Below, piece after piece: positions 1-11,543 of a stretch of 64,000 nucleotides of DNA. A program made the translations under genes and the position numbers. Position 1 is the stretch's first letter. Each line of letters opens with the position of its first letter. This DNA is from Pilaira anomala. Lineage: Eukaryota; Mucoromycota; Mucoromycetes; Mucorales; Mucoraceae. The stretch covers positions 682,001 to 746,000 of the forward strand of contig JAIXMQ010000007.1 of the NCBI GenBank assembly GCA_025716855.1. Reading direction: 5' to 3'. Below the pieces are notes generated by a model. That model was given only the letters and a program-made list of their open reading frames with translations. It did not search any database and was not told the DNA's origin.

Positions 1-1234
1 ATATGGTATAAAGACAAAGATAAAGAAAGAAAGAGAAACCAGAAGATTGAATTTTTTATATACAAATATGTTATTTATTTGTTGTGTTTTTTACAATTTC
101 ATTTGCATCCACATTGACGAAGTTCCCAAGGTTTTATATTTGCATTTTATTGTGCTTTCAAAAATTTATTTTCTAACATTCTTATATCATTTGGGTCTTG
201 CTAGAATAATGAGCCATGAGTTAAATGCTCGCTGGTGATACGGCATGTGATACTTTTCTACAAAAAAAAAAAAAAAAAAAAAAAATGCAATTGATCCAAA
301 ATTTTGAAAAATTGTCAATCCCGATTTGTTTATCACAATTTTGCTGAAAACATTCATTCATCACAATCTTGAATTTATTATTATCAAGTTAGCCAAATAC
401 CACAAAACACGGTTATTTCTTTTTATGAGCCAGTAAGATTTTATTTTTTTTAAAGAGGTCATGCTACTACTAAACTTTATGTCAGAAATGCATAAATAGA
501 TCTTATTTTGAGATGTTATTATAATACTTTATTATCACAGAAACTTCTTTACATATGCCGTTTCAAAACAGTAGCAGTACGCGCCAAAACACATTTAAAT
601 ATCCATCAATAATAGAATCCAATGGAATGAATACTTTATCGCAAGTTCTGAATAGAAATAACTATATGATTATAATACACGTAAGTATAATTCTTTTATA
701 TACTTAGTAGGAATTATTATCGCTGCTTTTTTAATTAAATATAATTATGTAGAAGGTAAATTGATAATATATTATCATTGAACAAGGCATAAGGAGATCA
801 GCGGGATCACAATTATGATAAGGTAAAAGCACGTTTGTTTCCAAATAATGAAATTTATTTTATAATCTACTTCATCACTTCCCAAGTAAGAATACCACTG
901 ATAATACTGGACGTTTAAATTAGGTATCGGAAGACAATACTAGAATGGCACGATATCAATTAGACGGTCTTATTTTCGCTCACAAGATCGAAAGTTTACA
1001 TATTACAAAGGCATTTAGTTTTAGATAAATAGATAACGGTATATTTTTGCAGCACAAAACCAATTCGGTTTGACAAGTGCAGGTCTAAGAAATGAGAGTA
1101 ATGTATTTAAAATATAATATGCAATATTCGCGGCTAGTTTTATGCTAGCTGCCTCTGAAGAAAAGTTAAATGAAGTGTTTTAACAATATTTGTTATCATT
1201 ATTAGATAAGAATCGAAAGCCAAGGGAATATAAT
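1..1234. other. Left edge, no confident gene; possible eroded exons
   Basis: No convincing gene is visible. From about 541 to 700 a short open stretch on the + strand begins MPFQNSSSTRQ, is preceded by an acceptor-like ttatcacag and is followed by a good donor (gtaagt at about 680). A second open stretch around 930-1030 reads SEDNTRMARYQLDGLIFAHK. I could not join these into one phase-consistent gene and recognise no family. They may be remnants of a spliced gene or chance. A run of about 23 A lies near 262-284. Confidence refers only to the statement that no intact gene can be supported. Confidence 0.45.
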
Positions 1235-1943
1235 TTATCCATCTGCTTCGTTGATTTCATTTATTACTTTTTCCAAGACATCTGCAGGTGCAGTGGTAAA
1301 TAAGGTAGAGGGGTATATATGACTGTGCCATTTTGGATGCAGCAGAATATGACAGCAGCCAACATTTTGTACATCAAATCTAGGTGCGAGCATGTGCGTT
1401 CCTTGTACATCAGGGTATGGACTAGGACCACCTTCGCTGAATATCTGAAGATATATAAATTATTAAGCAGGCTTTTTTTTTTTTTTTTTTTTTTGACAAT
1501 AAACACTACTTACAGGAAATCCAGAGGCAGGATCCATAATATCAGCCCACATACCAATGGATTTTATACGATCTACGACTTTCTTACCCCATTGAACAAA
1601 CTATGGATGTGTTTTTAGTCATTCATAGAGGAGTGAATATAAAATCCCATACCAATTCTAATTTAATATCTCTTTCGAAATTCACATCTTTGGATAATCC
1701 AACCATATCATACACGCATTTCTGGATGATAGGCACTACCAGTAGTTGTTTTCGTTGTTTAGCGTTCAGACACGGAAATATAGTTTCGAAATCCCTGAGG
1801 AATCGAGATGAGGGTTTATAAGCTGAATACTCAAAAGTAGAATCATTAAATTCAAATACGGTTGGTTGTATTAAACAAGTCGAAAGCTTTGCTTTATCTT
1901 TTACTGCTTGCTCAGGCTCGGAAGATGTTATACCTGTCACCAT
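1235..1943 (-). CDS. MMADHC: MMADHC-like (cblD) cobalamin-trafficking protein
   Basis: Three exons: 1943-1653, 1600-1514, 1444-1235, both introns phase 0, giving 195 residues. The joined product resembles MMADHC, the protein that partitions cobalamin between cytosolic methionine synthase and mitochondrial methylmalonyl-CoA mutase. Diagnostic segments are WGKKVVDRIKSIGMWAD (exon 2) and VGCCHILLHPKWHSHIYPST (exon 3), which correspond to the conserved WGKKVVDR and GCC...H blocks of the family. Intron 1 has a branch-point-like tgactaa. The ATG at 1943 is the first in-frame one; an additional upstream exon cannot be excluded because animal MMADHC is longer and carries a mitochondrial presequence that is not evident here. 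The gene is divergent from NUP192 and shares a 266-bp intergenic region with it. The family assignment is from remembered motifs, not a search. Confidence 0.82.
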
Positions 1944-2209
1944 AGTGTCAAAGAAGAAAGAGCACAAGGAAGTTACAACAATCAACGCGGGGTGTATCTA
2001 GAATCCCAAATTCTTCAGTCACGGTTCAGTTCGCGAACTATTGAAAATGGGGGGTTACAAAATTTTTACTTGTCCATTTTAGAGAAAACAACTGTAAATA
2101 CGTCTTTGTTCATTTATACCTTTCTTCGTTTTTTAAGAAAAATAACATTCGCGTTTTATATTAAATAAGAAAGAAAGAGATAGTGGATACTGTACAAAAT
2201 AACAACAAT
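1944..2209. promoter_or_regulatory. Shared divergent promoter region of MMADHC and NUP192
   Basis: These 266 bp separate two start codons that point away from each other, so both promoters must lie here or overlap the neighbouring 5' ends. I see no clear TATA box. The NUP192 side is purine-rich just before its ATG (aagaaagaaagaga). The assignment rests on position only. Confidence 0.5.
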
Positions 2210-2889
2210 ATGACAAGCTTAATAGATGAGTTACGCACTTTACTCGATCAAGTATGCGAAGGAAAACAAGCTGTTACAACTGCAGAAGTTGTTAAGTTGG
2301 AGGATAACTTGTTTTTCTACAAAAAACGTATGATCGACCTGTTGGACGATTTACCTAAGAATACTGAGCATCGAACATCAATCCAATCAGGTAAAAAAGA
2401 AAAGAAAAAGCTTGTAGTTTTGTGTTTTTCTTTTACTAACACAAAACACGACAGGCAAAGCAATTATTAACGGAAAGGAATTTCGACTCAATGAGGATTT
2501 TATTAAACAAACAATATTCCTTTCTGATCAATTGAACTTGGACGAATATGAATCTGCCAGATTATTACTCGATGGTGTCAGTCGTTCCTCCGCTATGAAG
2601 TCTACTGCTTTAGATAGTGCCGTTTACTTGTATCATTCAGAAAGAGCAAATGTTTTATCTATTTTGAATGCTATTTTGGATATTGCAAAGGACTCAACTG
2701 TCGAGAAAAGGATTCGAATCGTGTATTTAAACCTTATTAAAGATATCGTTAAAGAAAAAACATCAGCAGGCAGCTTCGTTAGCAGAATCGTACAATCTAC
2801 TAAGGATTTATCTAGTATGATTAGCTCTATCACTAAATTTGGTATGTTGGAATCAGCTAAAAACATACAACAACAGCAACAGCAGCAGC

Positions 2890-2923
<34 letters not shown>

Positions 2924-5900
2924 GCAACAACAACAGCAACAACAGGGATATAATAATAGTTCGGATCAAACTAACATCAATCAACTTGCATTTGATCCAG
3001 AAACAGCCAGTTCCCGTATTCAGCGTTTGAACGATGAACGTATTTTACTTGCTCAGATTTTGTATCACATTGCATCTCTTCACTGGTTAGATGGGGATGA
3101 TTTATTAGTTATTGTAAACAAAGTACAATCAATTAATTTAGCTGATAGTATTGCTTCGTACATTTTGACAACATTATTATCTGCTATTTCATTTGATGTG
3201 AGATATACCGGTGTTCGTCAAGGAGCTGATTTTTCGAACAATGACGAAATTTTAAAAAAATTGCACGAACAAATTATGAACAAGCCATGGAAAGTGAACA
3301 CATTAAAGGCAGTTGTATCTATTCAATGGTGTCTATTCATCAGCATTATTTCCAAAAATAGACCTAATGTCGATCAAGCTATTCCATTTGATAAGAATCA
3401 AAGAGTAGAAACTGTACAATCAGCTATTGCCTCAGACGCTTTTGGATTTATGAACAACTATCTGTTATATTTTAAACAAAAGGAAGAATATATTGTCGAT
3501 AAAAAGAAAATGATTTCTGATGCAAATGATGACGATGATTCTGCTATGGCTCTTGATGGATTAATTGTAGACCCAAATGATTATACAAAGTTCAATGTAG
3601 ATATCAGTAATGATTTCCAACCATTTGTAGTGGATGAATTGGAATTTTTAACTCAATCATTTATTTACAACATGTCCGATATATTTAAAGATTTGAAGCT
3701 AAGAGCACTTGAAGACCAAATCAATCAACAACCTGACAGCAACAGTGATGAGGATATTAGAAATAGTCTCACCAAATTTCTGACATTACTTTCAAGCATT
3801 TACAGAGATCGTATGGATGCTGGATTAAAGTTTTGGAATAGTCAAAATGTTGGATTATATTCCTTCTTAGTTTTCCTTATCGATTTCAAGTTACCTCAAT
3901 GTATTTCTGCTACATTAGACTTTTTTGGCTCAATTTCCACTGGTGTCGAAAGCGCCGCTCATGCTCACGCCAAGTTAGCCATCGGTACAGATAGCGAGAA
4001 TATCTTGAACAGCAATTTGTTTTCTTGGGGTAGACTTTTTTCTTCTCTTCAATTATTTACTAAATACTTTCATGAAAACACAACAGAAGGTGATCCTCCT
4101 GTCTTTCCTCCTACCGAAGAAGAAGCATTGTATCAATTCTTGTATCTTTGTCAACAAGTGGTTCAATACTCAGGTAAAGCAAGAAAAGAAATTTGGAACA
4201 ATCCATTGTTAGCAGCTCCCAAGTCTATTGTGCATATGATCGTCTGTCCTACTTCAAGTCGTCTTCGGACTGTACTTTACGATTTGTTAGCGGCATTTTG
4301 CTCAAACTGGGGTGGTGGAATTAAAGATGTAGGTAGAGAGATTGCTTTGGAGGTATGGCGCATATTGGAATTTTCAGATATGATTATTTCTCAAAAGGTG
4401 ATGGTAACTCAGCCCGCACAGGCAGCAATAGCCACACCTTCCGTCATTCAACCTACTCCCAACACTTTATTCGGTGGATACAATATCCCGCAACCTCAGT
4501 TACCAAGCGTAGATGCGGACAAGAAACCAGCCACACGTCAACTCTATTTACCTGAAAAACCTGTTGGATTCCTTCGTCAATTTGAAGAAGAAAAGAGCTC
4601 TAGATGTTATTCACAAACACTTTCTGTGTTAAAATTAATTGCTTCTTTAATCCATGCACCTAGTAAGCGGGATCAACTCATTGCTGGGTTCTCTTTATTG
4701 CCTCCGTCAATTCCTTCACTTTTAGGTCATGATAATCATCGTACACCTGGAACTGCGCCTTATATTTCACTTGTTATTGATCAGATATTTTTGAATATCA
4801 AGAACTTGAAGTTTATACACCCTGATACACGTTGGAGATTAGCAGAAGCATGTCTTACAGTCGTTGAAAATAGCATTGCGGCGTTCGATATTGAAGGTTT
4901 GGTGGACTACATTAATATTTGTAATGTTGAGACGCGTGTTTGTGTTGCCAACTATTCTGATGCTTTACAAGGCTATAATCCTGTATCCACGAAGACTCCA
5001 GATCCTGTACTTCAGGATGGCTTACTAGGTTTTGTAACACAACCCGGTTACGACGTTTTGATTCGTATTCTTTCTGGTGGGGCACTTGTTCATGAATTAT
5101 TCAAGATTGTTGAAATGGGTAAAGGAGCAGTTGCTAGATCTAAAGATGAAAAAAGTGATCATTTTAGAAGATCCATGGTTCGTTGTTTACGCATACTTTC
5201 CAAGGTGTTTGAACTCCAAAATGCGTTTGTAAATGTGATTATTCCTCAATTGAATTTGCTTTCACAGAAGGAGCGTATGGGTAACTTTAAATTGGGTGAA
5301 TTTACTTTTCCTTCGCCTCCTTTCTTGCGACCTTTAGGCGAACTAATGATGTATAACGCTGAAGTCATTGTTCAGATTGCTCTCATGGTAAATTGTGACG
5401 ATTATGCTGATATTTGTAGTTTAAGTACCTTGGTGTTGGGTCATTTGGCTTCACAACCTGAAAAGAATACAGATCGTGTCAAGTTCCCGGACCATATTAA
5501 TTTGCCTATGGGTGGTATTGGATCCAAACTTGCAGGTATCTTGATGTCTAGCTCTACTGCATCTTCTATTATTACCAACTTTAGTGAAAGACTTGAAATC
5601 GAAAGTAACCGAATTATCACTTACGACGATTACGAATATGATATGAATGTTATTCCTTTCTGGCTTGCTCAAAAGACGTTGGAAAACATTTACAGATTTG
5701 ATGATTTCAATGACAGTAATAAACATACAATCTCTATTCGTATCGCTATCTTGGATATGTTGCTTAACAACATGTCGAAGGAAATCAAGTCACCTACTAT
5801 TACTGAATTTTTATTGGGGTATGATGTCAAGCAATTAGAAACGTCCGGTACTCAAACCAAGCCACTTCCAACCGATATCAAGCATCGTTCTCAATTATCT

Positions 5901-8900
5901 TGCTTATTGTTTATTTTGGAGGTCTTAAATACCGGTATTAACAATGAAAGTGAACTTGAAGAAGAGCCTTTGATTCGTATACACCCTGTATTTGCAGAAA
6001 AATGTTATCAATTGATCTTTAAACTCTGTGAAAGAGAGTCTACTTCGGATGCTACTTTGCATTACTTGCGTACGAATACAGATCATTTCTTAGTAAACCA
6101 ATTTAAAGCAATCGCCTGTCGTTTGGAGACCTGTGTTCAAGTATCTGAGCCTAATTTCAAAGGCACTTTAAAATTTGAAGATAAACAGGAGATTGATACA
6201 GATTACTATACAATAGTTAGTGTATTAAATCAACGTGCTTGGTTATTGAAATTGATTGCTTTGGAACTTCATAAGACACATGAAAAAAGAACAGGCACAT
6301 TGGAGCTTTTAGAATTACTTTATGGGTCCTCTGGTAGTCAATCATTTGAATCATTAGATGCATTTGTAAAACAAATGGAGAGTATGAAATTACAGTTAGA
6401 TTCCGATTATCAGCAACCTCTTTGGAATATGCTTGAAATTGTCAACTCTTTAGAATTCACTTGGGTCGATGATCTGTATGTAGGTCCTACTCAACCATCA
6501 GTCTACTTTAAAGATTTTGAAGAAAACGATTATACCATTGAAAAAGATGGCTATGTCTTGTATGATATCCGATCTATTTACAAGCAATTGCGTTTGATGC
6601 AAATTAGCGACCCTAGTTGTAGAAATTTTTCTGATAGTGAACGTAATGCAATCGAAACTGAAATGGAGATTATCTTAAAACGTTTGATAGCAGAAAATAG
6701 AAACCGTGAAATTTCTTATGCTCGTTTACACTGTCTTCGTGCCTGGAAACAAGTAATTGAAATTACAATTTCTGATTGCTTTGATTTGTTTTCCTTTGAA
6801 TCGCGCGAAAAGATTATTTATGATTTACTCACTTTCTTATTACTCAAGCTGGAAGATGGCAAAACCCTTCATGTAGAAATTTTAACGGGATTAAGCGAGG
6901 TCATACTTAGTTTGGTGACACGTTTAAGAGAAGACAAACGTAGACAATCAATCCTTCAAATCGCAGCAGCAGCCACAGAATCTCGTTTGCCAGATGAAAA
7001 ACTTCGTGCAATGTTCAACTCTATCATCAATTGTATACATAAGAAGAAGGCAACTATTGAAGTGCGTAGTGCTTTATACTCTGCATTGGTGAATTTATTA
7101 CAATATATTAGTCCTGATGATGCTTTAGAAGACGCTTTGTCTGGTAATGTCTCTTCTCAAATTGAAATTATTGCTGGTGAACATAAAGAAAATCTATTAG
7201 AAATTATTTGTAATGATGCTAGTCAAGGTTTAGAAATATACAGAATATCAGCTTATATGGCGCTCGAAGCATTGTATACTTTGATTACAAAGAATAACAA
7301 AACCGCAATTCATTATTTCGTAAACAAAAACTTCTTACAATACATAATTGGTATGGATTATAGATCCGACTCTGAACTCCATCAGATGATTCTTAAGCGT
7401 GATGGTAAGAAACAAACACAAAAAAAAGTTGTGATCACTATTTCTTATAACATATACATATATATTTGTAGCCTCTTTACTTCCTTTATATAATCATGAA
7501 GCCAGGTTTACTTTATTCAAGAAAATTGCTGCTAGTAAAGAAGGTACAAATTTGTTATTAAGTCACCGTATTTTAAACTATATTATCGGGTGTCAATTCA
7601 TCAATACCCATTTCAGTCGCAAAGAACGTGAAGGTAAGATATATAACTCTTCGCTTCCCTATTTAAAAATGAACCGTAGTAACCTCTTGTCTAGATTGGG
7701 AAAACTCTTATAAAATAGAACGTCATGAACGTTTGTTGACACCTATTCTCGAGCTTGTGAATGAACTTTTAGTAAGAAGTCAAGGAAACATAATTGAAAC
7801 AAACTACTTTATAAATTGGGCCAGAAAACAAAGTGTACTCGTTTCTGTTTTAAAAGACGAAAACGCAGAAGCAACACTTTCTTCGCTCTATATCTTACAG
7901 CTGACTGTCTCCCTCTTTTACCAATTAAGTAACTACCCGTCCTACTTTGCCACTTTACAAAACAATGGTTTAGAAGTAATCGATTCTCTCTTGATGAGAC
8001 TTATTCCTAGATACTGTGTTCCTGAAAATAGACCCTCAATCATTGCACCAAGTACTCCTGGAGAACATACTTGGGAGAAACCACGTGTGTCTGGTAAAGT
8101 AATAGTTACCTATTCCAAATATATGTTTACTAATTTATTTTTCATATGGTTAGAAACTGTCGGAGGTCATACCTCTTTGTTAGTTATTAAGGCTGAAAAA
8201 TATTTTACGGGAATTTGTAACGACTTACTAGCTTATGCTCAAGCGTCTACTGTTAGATGTTCAACAGGTACGGGGGAAAAAAATAGAATTTAACAATTGT
8301 GATTATCTCATTCTCCTTTTTCATAGATGGTAAGCCAGCTTTCAAACCTATCTTTACTAATACACTCGTACCAATCAATGATTACGTTTCTGCTACTACA
8401 AAAAGAGGTAACTTTTATATTTACGAAAAAGCTACGCCCTAATTATTAAGCGCCGATTACTTTTTATTTATTCAGCTTCGTTTGTCAACCCATCTCTTTC
8501 CACACTTGTCGTTTGTATGTCATATACAGGCAAAAAGTTAAGTAAAGCGATCACAGACTATCAAAGTTTATGTACGCAAAAAGAGAACGTTGGATCATTA
8601 AAATACGAAGAAATCTTGGAGATTGTGAACACAGCAATTCCTAAAGGACTTGGTATTAAATATGACAGTTTGAATCTCTCACAGCAATCGCAGGTGTTGA
8701 CTACAGAAATTAATCATCGTATCCGATTGAAGTTGAAGGAAATTGGTGATTTGAGCTTTACAATCGAAAACGCAGTTTTCATTCTTTGGCGTCATTTAGT
8801 ATTCTATTTAAATCGTAATTTTGTTTCTACTAATACAACATTTAGTCCTAATGAAACTGTCGTGTTGCTTCAACAAGCTCTATATCAAACTTCTCCTGCT

Positions 8901-8981
8901 GTGATTCAACAATTGAAAACTGCTTGTCATAATGTGTTGGAACCTGTTATTCAGAAATTAGAAACATTGCCTTTGGTATGA
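2210..8981 (+). CDS. NUP192: Nucleoporin Nup192/Nup205, inner-ring scaffold
   Basis: Seven exons: 2210-2390, 2455-7404, 7472-7633, 7695-8093, 8154-8267, 8327-8407, 8476-8981, giving 2130 residues. The N-terminal stretch around GKAIINGKEFRLNEDFIKQ and LNLDEYESARLLLDG is typical of the Nup192/Nup205 family, giant alpha-helical solenoids of the nuclear-pore inner ring that bind Nic96/Nup93. At 2130 residues it is longer than yeast Nup192 (about 1680) and close to animal Nup205 (about 2010). The extra length includes a 26-glutamine tract at residues 199-224 and an acidic insert (SDANDDDDSAM). All six introns are phase 1, so every internal exon is a multiple of three. Intron 4 (8094-8153) is 60 nt without a stop, so its retention would add 20 residues in frame. 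ATG 2210 is the first in-frame methionine. Confidence 0.93.
2868..2945 (+). repeat. CAA/CAG repeat encoding 26 glutamines in NUP192
   Basis: Twenty-six consecutive glutamine codons (CAA mixed with CAG) at residues 199-224 of the nucleoporin. The mixed codons suggest an older tract than a pure microsatellite. It is followed by an Asn/Ser-rich linker, consistent with a disordered loop. Confidence 0.95.
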
Positions 8982-9025
8982 ATAGATAAAATATGGCAAC
9001 AAAAAATCCTCTCTGATCTAATCTG

Positions 9026-9059
<34 letters not shown>

Positions 9060-9451
9060 CTGCTCATTCTTCTGCTATGACGGGAATGTATACTCGCCTT
9101 AGAAGATGTTACCAATAAATCTTTCATCATTGTCAAACATAAATTGAACAGCAACTTGTGCCACATAATATTATAAATAAACCTTATTCCTGTGTAATAT
9201 CTATTTGAAAGTAATTACACATTTTAAACATAAAACTTGATAAAAGGAAATGAATATTATGAATATGCTTAAATCTTGATTTAAATAATGTCCTTTTTAT
9301 CATGAATTGCGCCTGTTTACATGTTGATTTCCATCAATCATCAATATCCCGCGTGTAACCTGAACTGACATTGAATAGATTTTACGACAGTAAAAAACAA
9401 GCTTCCATTTTTTCCCTCTTTACTTCTTTATACTTTTTTTTCTATACAATT

Positions 9452-11323
9452 ATGGCAAACAACAACGCTCTTCCGTCTGAAATACTGAAAGATATATTTA
9501 GTTATGTTGAAAATCCAAAGGATCTCTCTCTTAACTGTCAACTTGTATGCAAAAGCTGGAACCAAACTGCGGACGTAGATAGAAAAGGGATTTCAGTTCA
9601 GTTACAAGAAACTGAATTTGATATATTTTTTGCAGACTTGAAACGATTTCCAACCTTTGGACCCAAAGTACGTTGTATTACAGTTATACCTTTTGGATCA
9701 GTTGAGAAAGATTTGATACAGTTCAGAAAGATGATTAATCTCTGTACTCAACTATCCGAACTACATTTTAAAACAAGTGAATCATATGAATACATGAAGG
9801 GTTTGGATTCCCACGAAGCCAAACTACCTTTTATTGAAAAGATCAGCGTACAAAAATTGGAGTGTTGCTCGTTATCATTCAAGAGATTTCATTTATGGAT
9901 GAATTTTAAGTTTCGTGAAACAATAACTCATTTAGAAGTATTTGATTTAAAGCATATTGATGCTTTAAGTAAACAGGACCCACTAGTTAACTTTGTAACA
10001 AACTTCCCTCAGATTAAGTCTTTACATGCTTATTTTCAAAATAACAATACAGATAGAATTGATTTAGGTCATCTTTTGGAAAAGAACAAAAAGATACAAG
10101 AATTGAAACTGAACAGAGTCTCTCAAATCATAGTTGATAATCACCAAAACGAAGATAATACTTTTCCCTTAGTAAAAGAATTAGATATATATGCTATTTC
10201 AACTACAAACACAGATCTATTCCAATTTATCATGAAAAAATTTGAAAACTTGAACAGTTTACGCCTGGTGATTAAACTACCCGTTGATCATAACCGATTA
10301 AGTGCAGCAGAAAATAATGTAATTCTTAACAAGTTCACCAATTATTGTAACTCGCTTGAAAAGGCCAATATATTATTCACTTGTAATAGTCGACAAGTTC
10401 GTGTTTTAAATGGACAAGTATACGATGGTACGCATCTCACTGAAGATGATCTCTTGGAAGAAGAGAGATTATGGCAGCAAGAAAATCTCTTTCACTTTGA
10501 TGATGACGCATTTGATCATGATGAATTTCCTGCTTCTATACCAGATGAACAAGACTATCAAGATATGATGCTTAATGATCAACCAGATGAACAAGACTTT
10601 AATGATATATGGTATCAGGAGTCACCAGATGAAGAAGATTATAGAGACTCATTGTATCCGGATTCACCAGATGAACAAGACTATCAAGATATGATGTTTA
10701 ATGATTCACCAGATGAACAAGACTATTATGATGCTATGGCTTCGCAAAATATCTTCGGTTCTGATGAAGATGACTTGGAGGGTATGAGGGCACATACTTT
10801 GACAGAAGAGGAATTCAATGAAATGGTGATTAATGATCCCTTCTATGGAATGGATGAGCCGGACGAAGAAGAGCTTCATGAAATGATGAACACTTTGGGT
10901 GATGAAATAGACGAGCAAGAGATGAATGAGATTATGATAAATGAACTAAGCGAACAGGAAATAGCTGAAATATGTCTTGAAGAAGAAATGATGGGAAATG
11001 GGCCATATGAACCAGACGAACAAGATTATATTGATGCAATGTATTATGATGCAATGTATGGTGATTATGAGCCAGATGAACAAGATTATATGGAAATGTT
11101 GTTGAATACAACTCCAGAACCTGATGAAGAAGATGTTATGGATATGATGATGATGGATGGCCCAGACGAAGAAGATATGATGAACAACGATGATGATGAA
11201 GATAATTTCTTTGATAATCCTATTCACCATTTCCCAAGACAATCAGAAGAACTAGATGGTACTTGGCATAGATTTTTTGATCAGGATACTATTCATTATC
11301 AAACTTTCTTTCAAAACGCTTAA
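9452..11323 (+). CDS. F-box protein with acidic PDEQDY tandem repeats
   Basis: Single-exon gene, 623 residues from ATG 9452. Residues about 6-45 (LPSEILKDIFSYVENPKDLS..CQLVCKSWN) form a clear F-box, the motif that binds Skp1 in SCF ubiquitin ligases. Residues about 60-330 have the irregular leucine spacing of a degenerate LRR-like substrate region. The C-terminal third is strongly acidic. It starts with five exact-length 14-residue repeats of the form PDE(Q/E)D(Y/F)xD at residues 364-433 and continues with diverged copies (EPDEQDYIDAM, EPDEQDYMEML, EPDEEDVMDMM, GPDEEDMMNN). An earlier in-frame ATG at 9371 would add a hydrophobic, pyrimidine-encoded leader. I rejected it because 5' leaders here are typically C/T-rich and the F-box normally lies at the very N-terminus. 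F-box role: family knowledge. Repeat function: unknown. Confidence 0.85.
   Translation: MANNNALPSEILKDIFSYVENPKDLSLNCQLVCKSWNQTADVDRKGISVQLQETEFDIFFADLKRFPTFGPKVRCITVIPFGSVEKDLIQFRKMINLCTQLSELHFKTSESYEYMKGLDSHEAKLPFIEKISVQKLECCSLSFKRFHLWMNFKFRETITHLEVFDLKHIDALSKQDPLVNFVTNFPQIKSLHAYFQNNNTDRIDLGHLLEKNKKIQELKLNRVSQIIVDNHQNEDNTFPLVKELDIYAISTTNTDLFQFIMKKFENLNSLRLVIKLPVDHNRLSAAENNVILNKFTNYCNSLEKANILFTCNSRQVRVLNGQVYDGTHLTEDDLLEEERLWQQENLFHFDDDAFDHDEFPASIPDEQDYQDMMLNDQPDEQDFNDIWYQESPDEEDYRDSLYPDSPDEQDYQDMMFNDSPDEQDYYDAMASQNIFGSDEDDLEGMRAHTLTEEEFNEMVINDPFYGMDEPDEEELHEMMNTLGDEIDEQEMNEIMINELSEQEIAEICLEEEMMGNGPYEPDEQDYIDAMYYDAMYGDYEPDEQDYMEMLLNTTPEPDEEDVMDMMMMDGPDEEDMMNNDDDEDNFFDNPIHHFPRQSEELDGTWHRFFDQDTIHYQTFFQNA
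10541..10750 (+). repeat. Five tandem 42-bp units encoding PDEQDYxD
   Basis: Units begin at 10541, 10583, 10625, 10667 and 10709, exactly 42 bp apart. Each encodes 14 residues beginning PDEQD or PDEED and an aromatic residue, ending in an acidic or polar linker. The copies differ at the variable positions, so the register is conserved while the sequence has diverged. Further degenerate copies without fixed spacing follow up to about 11,190. Confidence 0.92.
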
Positions 11324-11404
11324 ATAATAAAAAAAGTTTAGTTTGCAGGAATCGATTTCTTTCTTTCTTTTTTTTTTTTTTTTGGATGAAGTTTTTTGAG
11401 CGCG

Positions 11405-11410
11405 TCGCGT
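11405..11410. promoter_or_regulatory. MBF/SBF-like TCGCGT core upstream of NDC80
   Basis: The element lies in a short GC-rich island (gcgcgtcgcgtgtg) 134 bp upstream of the NDC80 ATG, in an otherwise AT-rich promoter. It fits the WCGCGW core bound by fungal MBF/SBF cell-cycle regulators. Kinetochore genes are often cell-cycle controlled, so the position is suggestive, but this is motif matching only. Confidence 0.3.
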
Positions 11411-11543
11411 GTGTATGTGCATTCCTTTTTGTCAGTCCTGAAAAGGAATAGGAAAAGGTCGTCACGTAGCATGTTCAATTCAATTCATGTTTGGTGTACT
11501 TTTTTTTTTCGTTTTTTTTTTTTATCGTGTAAAAAAATAAAGT

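Noticed and set aside
9371..9451. Upstream in-frame ATG extending the F-box protein
   Set aside because: It would add a Phe/Tyr-rich leader encoded by a C/T-rich tract typical of 5' leaders here, and would push the F-box away from the N-terminus.
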